Of a DNA stretch of 64,000 nt, positions 13,243 to 22,724 are shown one piece after another (positions within the stretch are counted from its first letter, which is position 1; each line of letters begins with the position of its first letter). A program made the translations under genes and the position numbers. Source of the stretch: Macrotis lagotis. Taxonomy: Eukaryota > Chordata > Mammalia > Peramelemorphia > Peramelidae. A model generated the notes under the pieces. The model was not told the DNA's origin and made no database searches. It saw only the letters and a list, made by a program, of their open reading frames with translations. The stretch spans positions 282,341,869-282,405,868 of the forward strand of contig NC_133658.1 in the NCBI RefSeq assembly GCF_037893015.1, read 5' to 3'.

Positions 13243-13248
13243 TTTATT
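13243..13248 (-). terminator. NOTCH1: Distal poly(A) signal AATAAA of NOTCH1
   Basis: The transcript strand reads TTTGCAATAAATGATTC. The DNA beyond turns U- and G-rich on the transcript strand (TGGTGATTGG, then pyrimidine-rich), as expected for a downstream element. Likely the main end. Confidence 0.7.
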
Positions 13249-13319
13249 GCAAATCAGTTAACAAAAACAAAACAAAAAGTACATAATTTTTGTAATCTAC
13301 AGTTTTGCATGTAGACAAT

Positions 13320-13325
13320 TTTATT
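13320..13325 (-). terminator. NOTCH1: Proximal poly(A) signal AATAAA of NOTCH1
   Basis: The transcript strand reads CCTTTTAATAAAATTGTC, 77 bases before the distal signal. It could give a slightly shorter 3' UTR. Confidence 0.6.
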
Positions 13326-13650
13326 AAAAGGTTTCTCTTCTTCTGTAAACTACAGTCTCTAGTTTATAAAACATGAAATGAATCAACATCATATGATGTT
13401 TAGACATGCACATTAGGGATGCAAAAATATCACTGGTTAGGAAGGTGCAGGCTTGAAAAACTGGCAATCTAATTTGACCTGATATCCACAATGCAGAAGA
13501 GCTTTTTTTTAAAAAGTAAACAAACATATCCCTGCACAGCCAGGTGATTCTTCATTTGCAGGCACAGCAATATTCTGACATCTCTAATTGGCATGAAATA
13601 CTTAAGACTTGTTCATTTAGATTTTTGAAACAAAATCCACCTTTTAAAAA

Positions 13651-13660
13651 TTTATTTACA
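13651..13660 (-). promoter_or_regulatory. NOTCH1: Pumilio-type element overlapping an internal AATAAA
   Basis: The transcript strand reads TGTAAATAAA: the 8-base Pumilio recognition element UGUAAAUA overlaps a poly(A) hexamer. The match is direct; binding and use of the hexamer are inferred. Confidence 0.5.
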
Positions 13661-14382
13661 AACATTTAACTTGCCATAGGCTTATACATTAGATTATAAG
13701 GTTGATCTTTTTGCCTCCCCTCACGCTTAAGTATGTGTCACCTCATAACTGAGTTGCACCTCTATGAAAGGAGAGGGTCCAATGGCCAACATTACATTTA
13801 AAACAACTTCATCATCCATGTCCTCAGCTGCATTTTCTCTTCTAGTCCTTAGGACTAGAGGCTTCAGTGCATACCCTGAACCAGACACAACTTTATCTTA
13901 CTACAAACGTCCATATCCCAAAGCTGAAAGGGAGCAATATCTGAGTAGGACTGAAGCACACAGCCTTGACTGGTATAATGAATTTGTTCAGAAAAAAAAA
14001 AAAGCAAAAACAAACCCACCAAAAAAACCTTTATGCAGATATTTAAAGTGTCCTGGAAAACTTCCTATAACAAATATGAGTAGAAAATCAAGGTGTGGTA
14101 TGTCAAACACCAATCCCAGAACTTGTTTGTTCTATTATTTGCTGAACCTGAAAAAAAAAGATATTAAAGGTGAGGTGTTTCTTTTCCTTTGCTGATGCCA
14201 AGCACGGTCCTGTTTTTTTTTCCCCCCTTAACAGGTGGCATCTATTGTGTGAATTCCATTAGCTTAAAAATTGAGTACAGGTCTATAGGCCTGATTGCTC
14301 ATATCTGTGTTTAAATAAAAACAAAACAACCCAAAACCTTTTTTTTGTTGTTGTTGAACCTGAAACTACGTAATACTGAAAT

Positions 14383-14390
14383 TGTAAACA
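14383..14390 (-). promoter_or_regulatory. NOTCH1: miR-30 8-mer seed match
   Basis: The transcript strand reads TGTTTACA, a full 8-mer match to the miR-30 seed. A second, 7-mer match TGTTTAC lies at 13516-13522. Function is inferred. Confidence 0.45.
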
Positions 14391-14968
14391 AAGATTCATG
14401 ATTGGTACCATAAAATGTATCCTCAAGGAAACATTTTAAGTACATTTCAAAAAACCATTCCATTTTAAGATACCTCAAATTCATATTAAAGACAGACATG
14501 CAAATTTATAAAGGACCTCTGCTAAAAGCCTTAAAGGCTCTTTCCATTTTTTTTTTTTTTTTGCTCTTTTAGGTTTTCTTGAAAATTAACATTTTACAAC
14601 TTCTACTTGCAGAGACATATGTTGTCAGTTCATTGATACTGAAATCACTGGGAGGCAGATGAATAAGGCAATGGGCGGTACTGGCAGGTGGGGAATGGGG
14701 CTAGGGAAAAACTGCAGGTTTTTGGGAACTTTTCTGCATAGCTGGTTTAAAAATAACTTTCTCCTCTCCCCCTTCCCTATCATTTATCTCTGGATTTGGA
14801 AAGCTTATCAATAAATAAAGGTAACTTCTAAATCATGAATCTTTGCTTATCATTACAAACACACAAGAAAAATTATCATATTAAAGAAAACCATTTTTCT
14901 AAACAGCTAGTTTTGTCTCAAAACAAACTTTTTGCCTTGAGCCCTACATTGAACATATAAATAAAAAA

Positions 14969-14975
14969 GGCAGTG
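14969..14975 (-). promoter_or_regulatory. NOTCH1: miR-34/miR-449 seed match
   Basis: The transcript strand reads ACACTGCC, complementary to positions 2-9 of miR-34a. NOTCH1 is a well-known miR-34 target in mammals. Not tested for conservation of position. Confidence 0.6.
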
Positions 14976-15180
14976 TTTTCATGTAAAATAAAAGTACATA
15001 AATAAATACTAAAAAAAATTAAAATTTTTCTTATTCTGTATAAAAACATATAAAAAAAAGAAAAGAAAAATGAATCCTTCAGTCAAGTCACAGCATAAGC
15101 ATCATTCCCAAATGTCCTCTTTCCTCTCATGGTTCTTAGGAAAGAAAAATTATCAAGTTTTGTGGTGAGACACTATGTGT

Positions 15181-16641
15181 TCACTTAAAAGCATCTGGAA
15201 TGTGTGCTATCTGTGACTGCATGCTTGTAGGTGGACTTGATATACCTTCCGACCAGTCAGAGATGTTGGAATGTGGAGAGGAGCTAGACCACTGGTCTGG
15301 TGACTCTGGGGATGGGGTCAAGAAGGGATGATCAGGAACTTGGAGCTGGTGACTGGGTGTGTTGTCCATAGGGGAAGAGTAACTGTGCTGAGATGGTGGA
15401 GTCAAGAATTGAGTAGTGGTCATGGGTTGAGAGAGGGAAGTTGGCAGGGTTGTTGGCAGGATCTGGGTCTCCTGTGGCAGAATCGTGTGGACAGCCATGC
15501 TGCTGCTCCCTAGCTGTTGCACATCTTGTTGGTTCAACTCGCTGCCAAGGAAACCCTGGCTGATATGGCCAGTTGTGGTGGAGCTTGTGTTGTGCTGTTG
15601 TTGTTGCTGCTGCTGTTGCTGCTGTGGTTGCAAGTTTGGCTGTGGCTGCTGCAAGTTTGGCTGTGGCTGCATCTGCTGCAACTGCTGGGCCTGCATCATG
15701 TGGGGCTGAGTGGCTAGCCGAGTGTTAGGCATACCCTGGTAGCTCATCATCTGGGACAGGGTAGTAGAGGAAAGACCATTGTGGAGTGGCCCCAAGATGT
15801 TGTGCTGCAGGCTCTGAGCAGGTGGATTCAGTGGCCCAGCTGGGATGTTCCCTCTCAGAGGATTATACTGGTTTTGGACCATCCCACTCTGGAGTCGTGA
15901 AAGCCACTCACATTGCCCATTCAGGCTGGCTGCTCCACCAACTGCGAAATTCATAGACCCACTATTCATTACTGAGTTGGGACTAGAAGCAACAGGAAGG
16001 TGAGACAGGCGAGGTGGTACTGCATCAAAGCCCAGGCGGTTGGCACTGCCCAGTGCAGCCATCTCCTGCTTCCCAGCCATGTTCAGATGATTGATGCTTA
16101 GATGGGCATCAGGCATACCAGGTAAATGGTTCAGGGGCATGGATGGGGACTGTTGGAAGGGGGAAGTCATTAATGGTGGAGATGCCACATCTGACAGATA
16201 GCCATGGGGTGACTCAAGAGAATCAACAGGAGACAGCACACTGGAACTGTCCAAAAGGCAGCCCTTTCCATCTTGAGACTTTTTCCTACGGGTCTTGATG
16301 TCTTTGGCATCCTTGCCATTACAACTGAGTCCCTTGGTGCTGGGTTTCCGGGCCTTCTTGCCCTGGACTGCTGGCTTCAGGTTGCCAATGTAACTATTAG
16401 GAGAGCAGAGTGGAGGAGACAAGGTGGGTGCTCCCAGGGGCCCATTGTGCAGGGGTGGGCTGCGCACTAAATTGTACTCATCCAGAAGCCGCACAATGTC
16501 ATGGTGCATCCGTTCCTGAGCAATATCTCGAGGCAGCCGGTCCATGTGGTCAGTTATATCCCGGTTTGCAAAGTGGTCCAGCAAAACTTTGGCAGTCTCA
16601 TAACTCCCTTCTCTGGCTGCAAGGAACAAAGGTGTTTCTTC
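15181..16641 (-). CDS. NOTCH1: NOTCH1 exon 34: last ankyrin repeat, transactivation domain, PEST, stop
   Basis: The coding part is 1461 bp (human about 1488) and ends TGA at 15181-15183. It opens EETPLFLAAREGSYETAKVL (ankyrin 7), then RQ-rich basic sequence KTRRKKSQDGKG, a nuclear localisation type. The transactivation domain includes GQCEWLSRLQSGMVQNQYNP, a ten-Gln run at 15595-15624 and a duplicated PQPNLQ unit. The PEST end holds the phosphodegron LTPSPES (Thr at 15316-15318), the known FBXW7 site, and WSSSSPHSNISDW. The final SQIAHIPDAFK is a NOTCH1 signature. Differences from human are concentrated in the Gln-rich stretch. Confidence 0.96.
   Translation of the reverse strand, partial: EETPLFLAAREGSYETAKVLLDHFANRDITDHMDRLPRDIAQERMHHDIVRLLDEYNLVRSPPLHNGPLGAPTLSPPLCSPNSYIGNLKPAVQGKKARKPSTKGLSCNGKDAKDIKTRRKKSQDGKGCLLDSSSVLSPVDSLESPHGYLSDVASPPLMTSPFQQSPSMPLNHLPGMPDAHLSINHLNMAGKQEMAALGSANRLGFDAVPPRLSHLPVASSPNSVMNSGSMNFAVGGAASLNGQCEWLSRLQSGMVQNQYNPLRGNIPAGPLNPPAQSLQHNILGPLHNGLSSTTLSQMMSYQGMPNTRLATQPHMMQAQQLQQMQPQPNLQQPQPNLQPQQQQQQQQQQHNTSSTTTGHISQGFLGSELNQQDVQQLGSSSMAVHTILPQETQILPTTLPTSLSQPMTTTQFLTPPSQHSYSSPMDNTPSHQLQVPDHPFLTPSPESPDQWSSSSPHSNISDWSEGISSPPTSMQSQIAHIPDAFK
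15595..15672 (-). repeat. NOTCH1: Polyglutamine tract and tandem 21-bp unit in the transactivation domain
   Basis: Ten Gln codons (mixed CAG and CAA) lie at 15595-15624. Next to them a 21-bp unit occurs twice, at 15631-15651 and 15652-15672, encoding repeated PQPNLQ. Human has proline-rich sequence at this point instead of ten Gln. CAA interruptions should limit slippage. Confidence 0.9.
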
Positions 16642-16930
16642 CTAGAGAAGAGGCATAGAACAAACAATTGTTTAGGAGAGTGTCTTAAAACCCCATCATC
16701 CAGAATGGATCTTGTAATTGGGACAAGTCCTTATCTCATCCTTATACAAAATACTCTTAGTTACTTAACGAAATATGAGAAAGCAAGATTGAGATATGTT
16801 TGTGGTTTCCATCCCTAGGGGATTTCAGGAAAGTAGGCATTGGGTTGAACCAGAGAATCTGGGATGAGAGGATTTGCTCCAGTCTTAAGAGATAGCCCTA
16901 GCCCGAAGATATTCAAGGTCACAGAGCTAG

Positions 16931-16936
<6 letters not shown>

Positions 16937-16981
<45 letters not shown>
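16937..16981. repeat. (CA)n microsatellite
   Basis: About 22 uninterrupted CA units in intron 33. Confidence 0.95.
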
Positions 16982-16983
<2 letters not shown>

Positions 16984-17281
16984 CTTTATACAGTATATAT
17001 GATATAAATACTTTTTATAACCTATTCTCTGTGTGTGTTACTTTTCCTAAATTATTCTAATTCATTCCCATAGTATTCTTGTGAAATTAGTACCTCAGAT
17101 GTTATTAGTCCATTTTTTAGATAAGGAAACTGAGGCTCAGAAGCTAAAAGACTTGCCTATAGTCCTACAGTTAGCTAACAGCAGTCAAGATTCAAATCTA
17201 GGTACTTGCAATTCCAAATCTAGTGCCCTTTCTGTGTATTTTATAGTCTTCTAGCTCTAGAATCTGGTAAATTTAACTTTT

Positions 17282-17420
17282 TTTTGCTAGGCAGTGGGGT
17301 TAAGTGACTTGCCCAAGGCCACACAGCTAGGTAATTATTAAGTGTCTGAGGCTGGATTTGAACTCAGGTCCTCCTGACTCCAGGGCTGGTGCTCTATCCA
17401 CTGAGCCACCTAGCCGGCCC
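17282..17420 (-). mobile_element. tRNA-derived marsupial SINE (Mar1/WSINE1-like)
   Basis: Reverse-strand copy ending CCACCTAGCCGGCCC. It is flanked by a 14-bp perfect target-site duplication, TAAATTTAACTTTT, at 17268-17281 and 17421-17434. Confidence 0.9.
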
Positions 17421-17504
17421 TAAATTTAACTTTTACAAAAGAAATAACTCCCTCCCACCATCACTGCCTTTGCAAGGATGGAGCCAAGTAGTTTCTTGTC
17501 TTAC

Positions 17505-17602
17505 CTTGTTGTTCTGCATATCCTTATTGGCTCCATTTTTCAGCAGTACAACAGCAGCGTCAACATTATTTACTGCAGCTGCCCAGTGCAGGGCAGACTT
17601 GC
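17505..17602 (-). CDS. NOTCH1: NOTCH1 exon 33: ankyrin repeat 6
   Basis: The 98-bp exon reads [20 protein letters not shown] then [12 protein letters not shown]. Human has NNR at the end. Acceptor CCTCTAG, donor CAAG/GTAAGA. Confidence 0.95.
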
Positions 17603-17724
17603 CTAGAGGATAAGAAGGTCAAAATATATTGAATCAACTGTAAAAAAAAAAAAAAAGATACATTCTCCCCTTCCCAAAGGCTTTCATGGTCCTACCCCCC
17701 CCCCATCCCTGCCCAAGGGCCTAC

Positions 17725-17872
17725 CCAGATCATCAACTGCATTGACATCTGCATGAGAGTTGATGAGGTCTTCCAGCATGCCTTCCACTGCCAACCGGGC
17801 AGCCAGGATCAGTGGAGTGGTCCCATCATGCATTCGAGCATCTAGATCTGTAGCTCTATTCCGGATCAGGAT
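17725..17872 (-). CDS. NOTCH1: NOTCH1 exon 32: ankyrin repeats 4-5
   Basis: The 148-bp exon reads [20 protein letters not shown], then [20 protein letters not shown] and [10 protein letters not shown], identical to human. Acceptor CTTGGCCAG, donor CTGG/GTAGGC. Confidence 0.95.
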
Positions 17873-19080
17873 CTGGCCAAGGAAAAATGAGAATTTAAGA
17901 GTCAGGGAAGTGACAGGAAGGAACACAATTGCAGAGGCATGTAGTGAAAGACCATATTGCAGTGTTGGACACATGGATAGCTTAAGTGAAGGAGGAAGAA
18001 TGGGGGATTTTAAGAAAAGGGGCCATCTAATATGTGGGTAATATGGACATGACTTGAATGGCATTTTGCAGTAAATCAGCATTTCCTACTTTGTCTTTTG
18101 CATAAATCTAGCCATTCACCAATTGTTAGGTCTTGGTAACTGCATAACTTCACTTCTCTCACATAATTTTCTCATCTATAAAATGAGGTTAAATTAAATG
18201 ACCTCTAGAGGCCTTTCTAAATCCATGTTTTCACATATTGGTTTTACTTTATGATCCTGATAGACAAGAAGGGAAATTCCCCTTCTGCTTAAGGGGAAAA
18301 TGGCTTAATTCAACTCCTAAAGAAGCCCTCTACAGGACAGGTACTCAAAATCACAATTATCATTGCAAACATTCCTCGACTTTCTGTTTATTCACTGCAA
18401 AGGATTAAGAAATTGCCACAGTAAACCCACATCATGACTACAGGCAATACCTCTGGCCTAAGGATACAGTTCCATAGATAGATCAATTGGGTATGAATGT
18501 TGGTGGCTTGATAAGAAGCAAGAAACAAACTTCAGTGTTCTTGGGGTTCCCAGTGACACCTTGGTGCCAGTTCCTAGAGGCTCTCACCTCTCCCTGACTC
18601 CCCAGCAAATTCTAGTTGGAGGAATCAATTACCCTCAAAAACTATGGGTGTCCCCAAATACCTCTTACTGTCTCTATATCCACTATATGGCCCCCATTTT
18701 CCAAAGATTTATTTAACTCTGTCTTCAATGCCTCTAACATCTTTGGGGAGAACAAATTCCTCAAGTTTATATACTAATGTGAAAAGGATGAGTATGCCCC
18801 TCTCTGTCTAGTTCTAATATTCAAGTTTTAGTTTCATTCTTCATCCCTCTTGAATTTTTCGCACTGGCACTTGGAACACATGCCTATCTCACACCTATTA
18901 GAAACCCGTTTTCTTCAAAACTCTTCAAGTACCACTTTCTGCATAGTCCTGGCATATAGCAGTGCTTAGAAAATTGCTTGTTGACTTATACCTTCTTAGC
19001 CTCTTTTTGGATGAACAATTTTCAGATAAACTCAGCCAAGAAAAAAAGATGAATTTTTCAGACACCTGGCAGGCACCTAC
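17873..19080 (-). other. Intron 31
   Basis: Contains a weak MIR-type fragment near 18110-18230 (acttctctcacataatt, aaatgaggtta). The rest is unique sequence with no recognised element. Confidence 0.8.
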
Positions 19081-19376
19081 CTGGAAGACCCCCTGAGCAT
19101 CAGCAGACACAGCTGCATGAAGAGGAGTTCGACCCATGTTGTCCTGAATGTTGGCATCTGCGCTGGCCTCCAGCAGACGTTTGGCTGCATCTGAACGGGA
19201 GTAGCGAGCAGCCAGATGAAGGGCTGTCTCCCCAGTTCGGTCTGTTTGATTGTGCAGGCTAGCTCCCTGATAGATGAAGTCTGAGATGACAGCTGGGGCA
19301 TCCTCCTCTTCTTCACTGTTGCCTGTCTCTAGGCCCCCTCCACTACATGAAGCGATCATCAAAGGGGTGAAACCAT
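19081..19376 (-). CDS. NOTCH1: NOTCH1 exon 31: ankyrin repeats 1-3
   Basis: The 296-bp exon (human 296) reads [20 protein letters not shown], then [40 protein letters not shown] and [20 protein letters not shown]. The residues match human with no visible change. The ankyrin surface binds RBPJ and Mastermind. It ends on a codon boundary; donor CCAG/GTAGGT. Confidence 0.96.
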
Positions 19377-20075
19377 CTATGGGAGAGACAGGGGAGGTCC
19401 ATTTAGTCTAATATTGCTATAGCTATTACTTTCCAAAGAGCCAAAATAGAACTTTCTCCATTCAAATTTTTAATCTGAGGGTGTAGTTAACAAAAAAGAA
19501 CCTTTAGATTGTTAGTTCAGACACTGACCCTACTTGTCTCACTTCATATAATATCTGCACTTCTAATTCTTCACCCACCAAAAGCAACATGTGCCCATAT
19601 GGAATGAGGTTTTAAAAACTCTACAATTAAGAGTGTTTTGCCTTTTTGAGAGGCAGCTTGGGTAAAACTTAGTTTCTGGAGACAAGAATATTCAAATATC
19701 CTATGTGTTACTCAAAACCTGAAATTGGTGAATTGTCTTAAAGAGCAAGCTGGGGATGAGGGTGGACCACACACACACTTTTGTGTTGGGAGTCTTGAGA
19801 AGTTTCCCACAACCTTTTCTGAACTTGAAATCTAACAGAACTGAAAAGGGTTTTCCCTCCCCATTCAAAAGAGAAGGCTTTCAGAATGTTGATCACACCA
19901 TGTTGCTATTGACCTTCTGCGTGTGGCAGAGGAATGGGGGTGGAAATTAGAACATGCCAGAAAAGACCTTAATGGATTTGGGGAAAGGACAGTGCCAGGG
20001 GCTGTTTATATAAATAGATCTATGAGCTACGCTGAGGTAGAGAAAGTGTGAGGAGTCTTAGGAGGGTCTTCTTAC
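19377..20075 (-). other. Intron 30
   Basis: Unique sequence of 699 bp; no repeat or regulatory element recognised. Confidence 0.8.
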
Positions 20076-20241
20076 CAGGACCTCTGACATTCACATCCAT
20101 GCAGTCAGCATCAATCTCGCCCTGGGGTGGGGTAGGAGCCATAGAGGGGATCCGGAGGTCAGCAGCATCAAGATGCTGCTGAGTCCACTGCCGGTGATCT
20201 GTCTGATCATCCATGTCTGGCAGCATGACTTGTTCTTCAAA
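20076..20241 (-). CDS. NOTCH1: NOTCH1 exon 30: linker and first ankyrin region
   Basis: The 166-bp exon reads FEEQVMLPDMDDQTDHRQWT, then QQHLDAADLRIPSMAPTPPQ and CMDVNVRGP. The acceptor is CTTTTCCAG. The intron just upstream carries a tandem duplication with two acceptor-like sites (see 20269-20427). Confidence 0.95.
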
Positions 20242-20268
20242 CTGGAAAAGCAAAGGAAAGGGGGAATG

Positions 20269-20427
20269 GGTGGAGAAATCAGGCTTCAGCTACTGTAGGA
20301 AGGAAAGCTTCAACAAAGCTCCCTGGCATCTGAAGCCAAGGAAGGGGGGGGACTAAGTGGAGAAATCAGGCTTCAGCTGCTGTAGGAAGGAAAGCTTCAA
20401 CAAAGCTCCCGGGCATCTAGAGCCAAC
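20269..20427 (-). repeat. Tandem duplication inside intron 29
   Basis: Two copies of about 70 bp (20269-20339 and 20358-20427) differ at only a few bases. On the transcript strand each contains CTTTCCTTCCTACAG, a good 3' splice-site look-alike, upstream of the true exon 30 acceptor at 20242-20243. High identity suggests a recent duplication. Confidence 0.85.
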
Positions 20428-20478
20428 TTAAAGGGCCTCTCACTGACCTATCCCCAAATGACAGGAAGCAAGGCTCAC

Positions 20479-20566
20479 CCTGAATTTCTTGGTCTCCAGG
20501 TCTTCATCTCCCCATTCATTCTGATTGTCATCCATTAAGGCACCATCTGAGGCATTCTTCAAGGGT
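20479..20566 (-). CDS. NOTCH1: NOTCH1 exon 29: RAM-ankyrin linker
   Basis: The 88-bp exon reads PLKNASDGALMDDNQNEWGD then EDLETKKFR, nearly identical to human. It ends on a codon boundary. Donor CAGG/GTGAGC, acceptor TTCCAAAG. Confidence 0.95.
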
Positions 20567-20887
20567 CTTTGGAAAGGGTAAAGAGAAGGATAAGAGTGAA
20601 CTACACTCACTGAGAAAGGCTGGGAATATTTCACAAGACTCCACCCCAGCTCTTTCCCTCTGGACCCTATCTACAATTGCTCAGTACTCTGAATGGCCAC
20701 CGCTCTCACAGACAGAACCTAATCCACCATGCAAGAAAGGGAAGGGGAAGTTTCCCTGGGGAAAGGTCTTCCCACTGCTCAGACCACCAACGCTAAAGAG
20801 GACAGTGCCTGTTCCCAACACACCTCCCTCAGACCTCCACCCACTCTTCCTGGAATGAGATGGGTTAAAATCCCCGCTGTGACTTAC
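20567..20887 (-). other. Intron 28
   Basis: 321 bp of unique sequence; nothing recognised. Confidence 0.8.
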
Positions 20888-21104
20888 TTCAATCCCACTG
20901 AATCCTCGCCTAAAGGCTCCCGCCGTTTCTTCTTGCTGGACTCGGTCACTTTGAAGCCCTCAGGGAACCATAGCTGGCCATGTTCCCTGCGCCGTTTTCT
21001 TGACACCAGCACACCAAAGCCAATGAAGGCCAGTAGTGCAAAAGCAGCCACCAGTACGTACATAGGATACAACTGAGAGTTCTCTGGGGAGTCCACTGTC
21101 TTAC
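20888..21104 (-). CDS. NOTCH1: NOTCH1 exon 28: transmembrane segment, S3 site, RAM start
   Basis: The 217-bp exon begins KTVDSPENSQLYPMYVL and contains the membrane helix, which ends AFIGFGVLV before the stop-transfer SRKRRR. Gamma-secretase S3 cleavage is expected between Gly and the Val at 21010-21012. The RAM region follows with QLWFPEGFKV, the WFP motif that binds RBPJ, and KKKRREPLGEDSVG. Like exon 4, this exon begins GTAAGAC right after its acceptor AG; human begins GTGAGACC. Confidence 0.95.
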
Positions 21105-22025
21105 CTACAAGGGGACAGGGTAAGGGAACGCACCGGAACATTGAGCTACATATCAAGTCAAGGACTGGAGTAGTCAGATAGAGTGAAATTAGTTCATAAA
21201 ATGTAACTCACTAGCTCTATATCATTCTCCCCAAAATAAGGTCATTTTATACATGATTAATCAGAATTGCAAAATATCACTAAATTCTCTCCTGTACTAG
21301 CCCATTGTATCTGGAGACAGCTTTTACTTTTTTCTCCTTTAAGGAAAAGGATTAGCAAACTTCAAATCAGTGCACTTGCATTGAGCTGTTAAGACAAAGG
21401 ATTTAGGGGGGATTTTCAAGATACAAACTTCAACTCCTCACATGACACCGATCAATTCTTGTTTTTTTTTTTTAAAGCTGTAATGATTTTGAAATAATAC
21501 CCAACAAAGGGAAAAAAGGCCTGGGGAGGGGGCAAAAGAGTGGAATGTGGAGAGTGGATGAGCACAGAAAGACAGATATTCAGTTACTTATTATGGCTTA
21601 CCAATAAGCTTACTTCTCCAAAGATGTACATTTTTAACAGCTGGCACCATTGGTACCATAAGGTGTCTCACTTGTCCTCTGTTCAGAGGTCTGGAAAATC
21701 TTTTCCAGAGCTTTGAATAGCATAAGTGGGACACCCTTCAGACCAGCTGAGAAAAATTATTTAGTCCCAGTCTTTGGAGAAATTAAGACAGATTTAGCCC
21801 CTCCTGTCTTTCTTTCTCCCATACCCCCAAAAAGAAAAAGAGAAAAATAATTCAAGGTTTTTAAGGACAAAAATAAGCCAGATATTTGACCTGGGAACTG
21901 GCTAATGAATGAACTAGTAGGAGATCTAAAGGGGAGGAGATAGCATCAAGAGTGGGGTAATTCTGTTCTACATCCAGTTATGTTGCACAATCCTCCATAC
22001 CCTAGGATATGATGGACTTACTTAC
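21105..22025 (-). other. Intron 27
   Basis: 921 bp, no SINE. It separates the S2-site exon from the membrane exon. Nothing specific recognised. Confidence 0.8.
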
Positions 22026-22174
22026 TCTGTACAGCTTCTATTTTATAGGGGATGTTAAGGTTCCCCATTGAAGCCAAGGCTCCCAGGAAAGCTGCCACAT
22101 CTGTCGTACTCTGAAAACATTGGGAGGATGACTGGATACACTGGCGGTTGTCAATTTCCAGATATACAATTGAT
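22026..22174 (-). CDS. NOTCH1: NOTCH1 exon 27: heterodimerisation domain C half, S2 site
   Basis: The 149-bp exon reads SIVYLEIDNRQCIQSSSQC, then TDVAAFLGALASMGNLNIPY and KIEAVQ. The ADAM10 S2 cleavage falls between Ala (22033-22035) and Val (22030-22032) in IEAVQS. The donor is AGA/GTAAGT, followed at once by a second GTAAG, giving two overlapping donor-like motifs 4 bp apart; only the first keeps the frame with exon 28. Confidence 0.95.
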
Positions 22175-22724
22175 CTGTATGGATGGGGAGATAGCATAAG
22201 GAGAAGCAGAAATGATGATGGGATACAAGTGAGAGAACTAGTAGAATTGCATGGTAGTCCTAACTGCAGAAGCAAAAGATTACTTTCAACCCTTCAGAGC
22301 TGTATATATCTGCTCTCCTTTTCAAATAGTTCCATCTACCTTATCTCATATGATATTCATTAAGAGGGCAAGATGGAGAAACTGATACCTAGTCAGTGTA
22401 CTTTTAAAAGCAAGAAGTTTATATGGAAGCATTAAAATAATGTGATTCAAAGATGACTAAGTTTGATCCTTCCTAAAAGAGTTAAGAATGTATTTCCCTC
22501 CCTTCTTTGTACAGTGGGGAAGGGGAGAGAAACAGTGCATGTACTGCCAAGACTCAATTGACGTGTTGATTGGTTTTACTTAACTGCTTTTCTCCTTTCT
22601 GCTTTTATTCTTTGTAACATGGGATAAAGGAGGGGGAAGAAGGATATGTTGAGAAATGGAAATGATACAAAAACAAGATAAAAGATGATGAACTTAGGGT
22701 TCAGAAAACCCACTGGATTCTTAC
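22175..22724 (-). other. Intron 26
   Basis: 550 bp of unique AT-rich sequence; nothing recognised. Confidence 0.8.

Larger units (their letters stand above)
13220..15180 (-). other. NOTCH1: NOTCH1 3' UTR
   Basis: About 1.96 kb, AU-rich and free of the SINE copies that crowd both flanks, which suggests constraint. It contains a genomic A-run on the transcript strand (near 14549-14562), a Pumilio-type site, and miR-34/449 and miR-30 seed matches. The distal end is inferred from the last AATAAA at 13243-13248; the cut should be 15-30 bases beyond. Confidence 0.8.
16642..17504 (-). other. Intron 33
   Basis: Holds a (CA)n run at 16937-16981, a MIR-type fragment around 17090-17225 and a minus-strand SINE at 17282-17420. 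No other signal seen. Confidence 0.85.

Noticed and set aside
13764-14195. Plus-strand open frame of 143 codons
   Set aside because: Lies antisense within the NOTCH1 3' UTR, has no family resemblance, and includes lysine runs from A-rich DNA. No start context or neighbour supports a gene.
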